Positions 61,080 to 64,000 of a stretch of DNA of 64,000 nucleotides are shown here, one piece after another. The DNA is from Cyathus striatus (lineage: Eukaryota; Basidiomycota; Agaricomycetes; Agaricales; Nidulariaceae), in NCBI GenBank assembly GCA_025738555.1, contig JAOVFP010000006.1:1-64000 (forward strand), written 5' to 3'. The notes under the pieces were generated by a model. That model was not told the origin of the DNA and did no database searches. It saw only the letters and a list, made by a program, of their open reading frames with translations. Numbering within the stretch: the stretch's first letter is position 1; each line of letters starts with the position of its first letter. The position numbers and the translations under genes were made by a program.

Positions 61080-61760
61080 TCATATGATGGTTGGGCCATA
61101 TCTCGGGATCGAAGGCACGTATTCGCATGGTTGTTTTTGCGTTCAACTCTACTCGTCGATACGTTTCTATCGCCCCCTCATTCATCCCAATCCGACCACT
61201 CCTTGGCTCACCATCGCCGTCGACATCCCCCACGATGTTCGGACAGTCTCGGATCCAGTTCCGATTCGTTCCGCTCGCTCTTTTGGGTGTGCGTAGCCCT
61301 CGTTCAGACCTTTCCGAGGACTCCTTACGCGTCACGCTGCGACGCCTGGATCGTGCGCTATCGCATTTTTCGTCGACACCTCCATTCCTTCTACCACCCC
61401 CCATTCCTATCCCCTATTCAGCCTCTTTTGCACTGTTATCCCAGCACCTGGATACTCAGCTGGGTCCCTATTGCACCCTATCACTGCTGGAGCCTTGTTC
61501 ATCTCGGAGATCTGTGTTGTATTCACATTCCTCTTCATTTCTGGTGATACCGACCTCATATCACTACCATCACACTCCTTTGACACAAACTCTCTCTTCA
61601 AAATATCTCCTATGTGCCTCTCTTTGGTTGGTCTATGTTATTGAGGAGGCCTTGGTTGTTAGCATGGGTGGTCCCTACACACCTGGACAGTCTATGAGAG
61701 GCTGTTTCTTGAGCAGGCCTTGGTTGTTAGCCTATATGTGGTCCCTACGCACCTCGCATG
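61080..61760. other. GC-rich insert inside the LTR element, possible captured host sequence
   Basis: From about 61090 to 61400 the sequence is clearly richer in GC and CpG than the LTRs and the surrounding gene, and all three plus frames stay open for long stretches (the longest 61091-61783). No family recognised. It could be a captured gene fragment or simply a less deaminated internal domain. Confidence 0.35.
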
Positions 61761-61944
61761 GTCACCTTGTCAGCTCTGCCTAGTATTTGGTGGGGGTGAG
61801 GCCTTGGTTTGTGATTGTTGAGGGTGTTTCTCCTAGGTTTTGGTGGACGTTTGGATGGTTGCTCTAGGTAGTTTCCATCCATCCTTTCCTTTAGCTCTCT
61901 CCAGGTGAGATTGAGCCCCCTGGGATCAATCTAGTAGGGGAGTA

Positions 61945-62118
61945 TGTAAGAGTTGGGTTAAGGTTTACAGTAGTATATAAGTAGACTTGCTTACATCACC
62001 ACTCTTGAGTCTTTCTTACCATCATCCCTATGCCTGTGTAGCTAGTTTCTCCCTATAGAACTGGTCTTATGCACTTGGGACTGAGGAAGGCTCACCCTGT
62101 AGAGGACTACACCTCTAC
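61945..62118. repeat. Right LTR
   Basis: Direct repeat of 60704-60878. The copy has 'tatg' where the left LTR has 'tacg' in two places, consistent with deamination of methylated CpG. Confidence 0.9.
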
Positions 62119-62699
62119 AGTTAGTCTGCTATCATTGTGTGATATGCAAATTTGAATTTACTTGCCTGAAACTATTAGAAATGTCAAAGATGAACTTGAT
62201 CAACAGGCTGGTGAAGAAACCAAGGACAGTGAAGATGGTGAAGATCAAGCAGATGACAATAGCAGCACTCAAAACCAGACTCTAGATGAAGGACCCTTTA
62301 ACAGCCCTATTACTGAAGAAGGTATAAATGCACTGTTATTCAATAGATTGTGTTTCTGACTTACCAATTCAAATAAGTATCCTGTTCTAATAGAGCCAGA
62401 CTTCAATGAAAGTTCAGATTAATTGAGGTTGAAGAAGAGCTTATATGTGCAGATATTGACTGTAAGCTCAAGAAAATTGCAACAAAGGAAGAATCATTGC
62501 ACTGCAAGTCACCTGGCTGCAAATTTGTTGTAAGATTGGCCTGAATGTTCATTATTGCAATGTACTTACATTGTTTCAAGTTTCATCTTAGCTGCTGAGA
62601 CTTCATCAAGCATCCAACAGAAGACTGGTCCTGTGACTAGGAATGCAAAAAGAATGCAGAAGGACATGTGCATGCTCAAAAGAAACAGAAGTTAGTGAA

Positions 62700-64000
62700 A
62701 TGATTATATAATATTTCCAAATAAGGAAGGCAGAGGGGGGTGGGGGTATCAGAGCTCTTAAACACACAATATAACATTGTGTACATTATTTGTAAACTAG
62801 GTACCCCTTATCAAAATCTGGTGAATGTTGTTGAGTCACATGACAAGTTAAGTAATACTTAAGTACTTAGAATAGAAATTCTAAATATTATAATAAAATT
62901 CCCACTACCTTTTAAGGTAGTTGGGTTATAGGGTGGTCTCAATTTTTCTATAAGGTGATTTTGTGATCTTGAATGGGATCTGAGTCTGATTGGCTGAATC
63001 CCTGTGACAATATGTGACAGATGACATATTGACTGATCCCAGATCTTTCTTTTGCCTTCCTTCATCAACCCCTCTCATTTTCAGTTTTGGACTTATTCTT
63101 CTTTTGATGCTTATTTTACTTTTACTTGAAGCTCAAAGCTGTGAAGACAACAACTTTGTTCCATATACTTAATACTTAGTTCACATATTGTGGTTGGGAC
63201 TTTTCTGATCTTTCTGAACCACAATCACATCAATACTTAGTTATCTCTCCCCTTTTCAACCTTTCCAAGCAATCATGTTATGTCTTTTTATACACCAACC
63301 TGTTTGTGCAATCTTGTAACAAATCTTGTCCCTGCTCTATCTCAGCTCCTCCCCATCTTTGCCATGGCTTCCCAAGTAGAAATTCACATTTCTTACTCCT
63401 GCTACATGCAATGCACACAAGCAAGGCACCTGCAACCTCAATCTCAAGCACAGAAGAAGTAGTTAAACCTTGCCCTCAGGGCTGAGCATGTCCAGTTTGA
63501 AGAAGTCTTTACCTAGAGGAGTTTTGAAGATTGCCTGCAAAAGGTCATGCACCAGCAAGCACACTCATATGCTATGTCAATTGTGCATTCAATTTCACCC
63601 CCTGGACCTGGGGAGATCACCCATTTCCTTCTTTCTCCTACTCCAGGGATGGGAATGAAACATTTATCTCCAGGCAGGTGTGCAGGTGTGTCACCTGTTA
63701 GAGGTATATTTCTTTCTTCTTTTTTCATCTTAGTGATGTTGAGTGTGTTGTAGGGTTGGGTATAGTCATGTGTAAGAGGACAGATACAGATAAGCCACCA
63801 AATATGACTCCTACTAGCCTCCTAGGTCTTGGTGGGACAGTTGCTCTGTTCTTGTCCCATGGAATGAACAGGGGTGATTGTTGGCAAATATCATAGGAGA
63901 GACCTGATGAAGAAGGAAAAGGAGGTTTGGATTAATGTTTGAAAGGTTCATGGTTTTCTTCCATTATTCAGTTCCTTTCTTTTTGAGACTGCTTTCATCT
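62700..64000. other. No gene recognised
   Basis: Downstream of the zinc-finger gene the sequence is AT-rich with pyrimidine tracts. Short frames (63280-63462, 63470-63658, 63547-63753) carry no motif. I could not find terminal or tandem repeats here. Confidence 0.4.

Larger units (their letters stand above)
60704..62118. mobile_element. Non-autonomous LTR retrotransposon (1415 bp, 5-bp TSD)
   Basis: Two direct LTRs (60704-60878, 175 bp; 61945-62118, 174 bp) start 'tgtaagagttgggttaagg' and end 'ctacacctctaca'. They differ at about five positions, mostly C/T or A/G transitions. The element is flanked by 'gttag' on both sides (60699-60703 and 62119-62123). A purine tract 'taggggagta' lies directly before the right LTR. 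The interior (about 1.07 kb) has no gag, protease, reverse transcriptase or integrase, so it depends on a partner element. The host gene is interrupted at the insertion site. Confidence 0.9.
48949..62695 (+). pseudogene. Large multicopy zinc-finger protein gene, decayed and split by nested transposons
   Basis: Coding traces in one order span 48949-49996, 50388-51534, 58141-60703 and 62124-62695, separated by four independent insertions. The start is Met-Met-Gly-Lys-Ser-Lys-Lys-Lys. A finger Cys-Asp-Val-Cys ... His-Thr-Lys-Ser-Lys-Ser-His (49071-49150) follows. Middle blocks include Lys-Leu-Gly-Gly-Trp-Ser-Ala-Ala-Thr-Ile (about 50436) and Gly-Gln-Phe-Trp-Ile-Ile-Leu-Leu (about 58295). Near 59643-59845 CxxC-type pairs appear (Cys-Phe-Ala-Cys, Cys-Lys-Phe-Cys, Cys-Gly-Leu-Cys). 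The end carries a PHD-like finger (Cys-Ala-Asp-Ile-Asp-Cys ... Cys ... Cys ... Phe-His-Leu-Ser-Cys ... Trp-Ser-Cys-Asp). An intron at about 59580-59634 is still recognisable. Stops and frame changes are frequent, for example a TAA in the 13th codon. I associate this layout with a family repeated many times in agaricomycete genomes, function unknown. Confidence 0.75.

Noticed and set aside
61060..61404. Minus-strand Arg-rich frame as a gene
   Set aside because: It opposes longer plus-strand frames in the GC-rich cargo of the LTR element; no motif or start context supports it.

Overview
The window looks like a repeat-rich, accessory (possibly subtelomeric or heterochromatic) region of a filamentous basidiomycete, most likely an agaricomycete. 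The basis is: many short GT-AG introns of about 50-65 bp, a Kre9/Knh1-like GPI-anchored wall protein of the agaricomycete type, a UPF1-like SF1 helicase with agaricomycete-style exon structure, a decayed Helitron, a hAT transposon, and a large multicopy zinc-finger gene of a kind I associate with agaricomycetes. I see no bacterial operons, rRNA genes, complete canonical tRNA genes or CRISPR.

Layout. 1-4.4 kb: weak coding traces on the minus strand. 4.4-10.8 kb: a decayed Helitron (DUF6570-like, Helitron_like_N and Pif1 helicase blocks in several frames). 10.8-13.4 kb: non-coding, with a GA/GT microsatellite and a lone tRNA T-arm/B-box-like site. 13.4-19.3 kb: helicase copy A (broken) followed by an array of roughly 140-200 bp units with tRNA-like 5' halves. 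20.0-21.0 kb: broken Kre9-like copy 1. 21.9-23.2 kb: a TIR element. 25.1-33.3 kb: helicase copy B (apparently intact, 11 exons, 1071 codons) and the same array, split by a 1.1 kb MITE-like insertion that copy A lacks. 33.4-35.5 kb: broken Kre9-like copy 2, ending at a relic of the helicase 3' flank. 36.0-37.9 kb: a second, unrelated array whose minus strand carries tRNA-like A-boxes. 39.3-41.3 kb (minus): Kre9-like copy 3, apparently intact. 42.2-44.3 kb: the first array again, inverted. Copies 2 and 3 with their flanking arrays therefore form a large inverted duplication around 37-38 kb.

44.3-62.7 kb is a nested-transposon stack. A 1751 bp element with 9-bp target duplications carries a 19-bp minisatellite and sits in the inverted array. 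From about 48.95 to 62.7 kb runs one decayed multicopy gene with an N-terminal zinc finger and a C-terminal PHD-like finger. It is interrupted by a solo LTR (5-bp TSD), a second copy of the minisatellite element (9-bp TSD) that itself holds a nearly complete hAT transposon (8-bp TSD) and a further inverted-repeat insertion, and a 1415 bp non-autonomous LTR element (5-bp TSD). 62.7-64 kb: nothing clear.

Functionally, the only genes that look intact are helicase B and Kre9-like copy 3. The main story is duplication: a helicase gene, a tRNA-like array and a wall-protein gene copied and inverted together, plus layered transposon insertions whose order can be read from their target duplications. 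All family names come from reading motifs by eye, with no database search.
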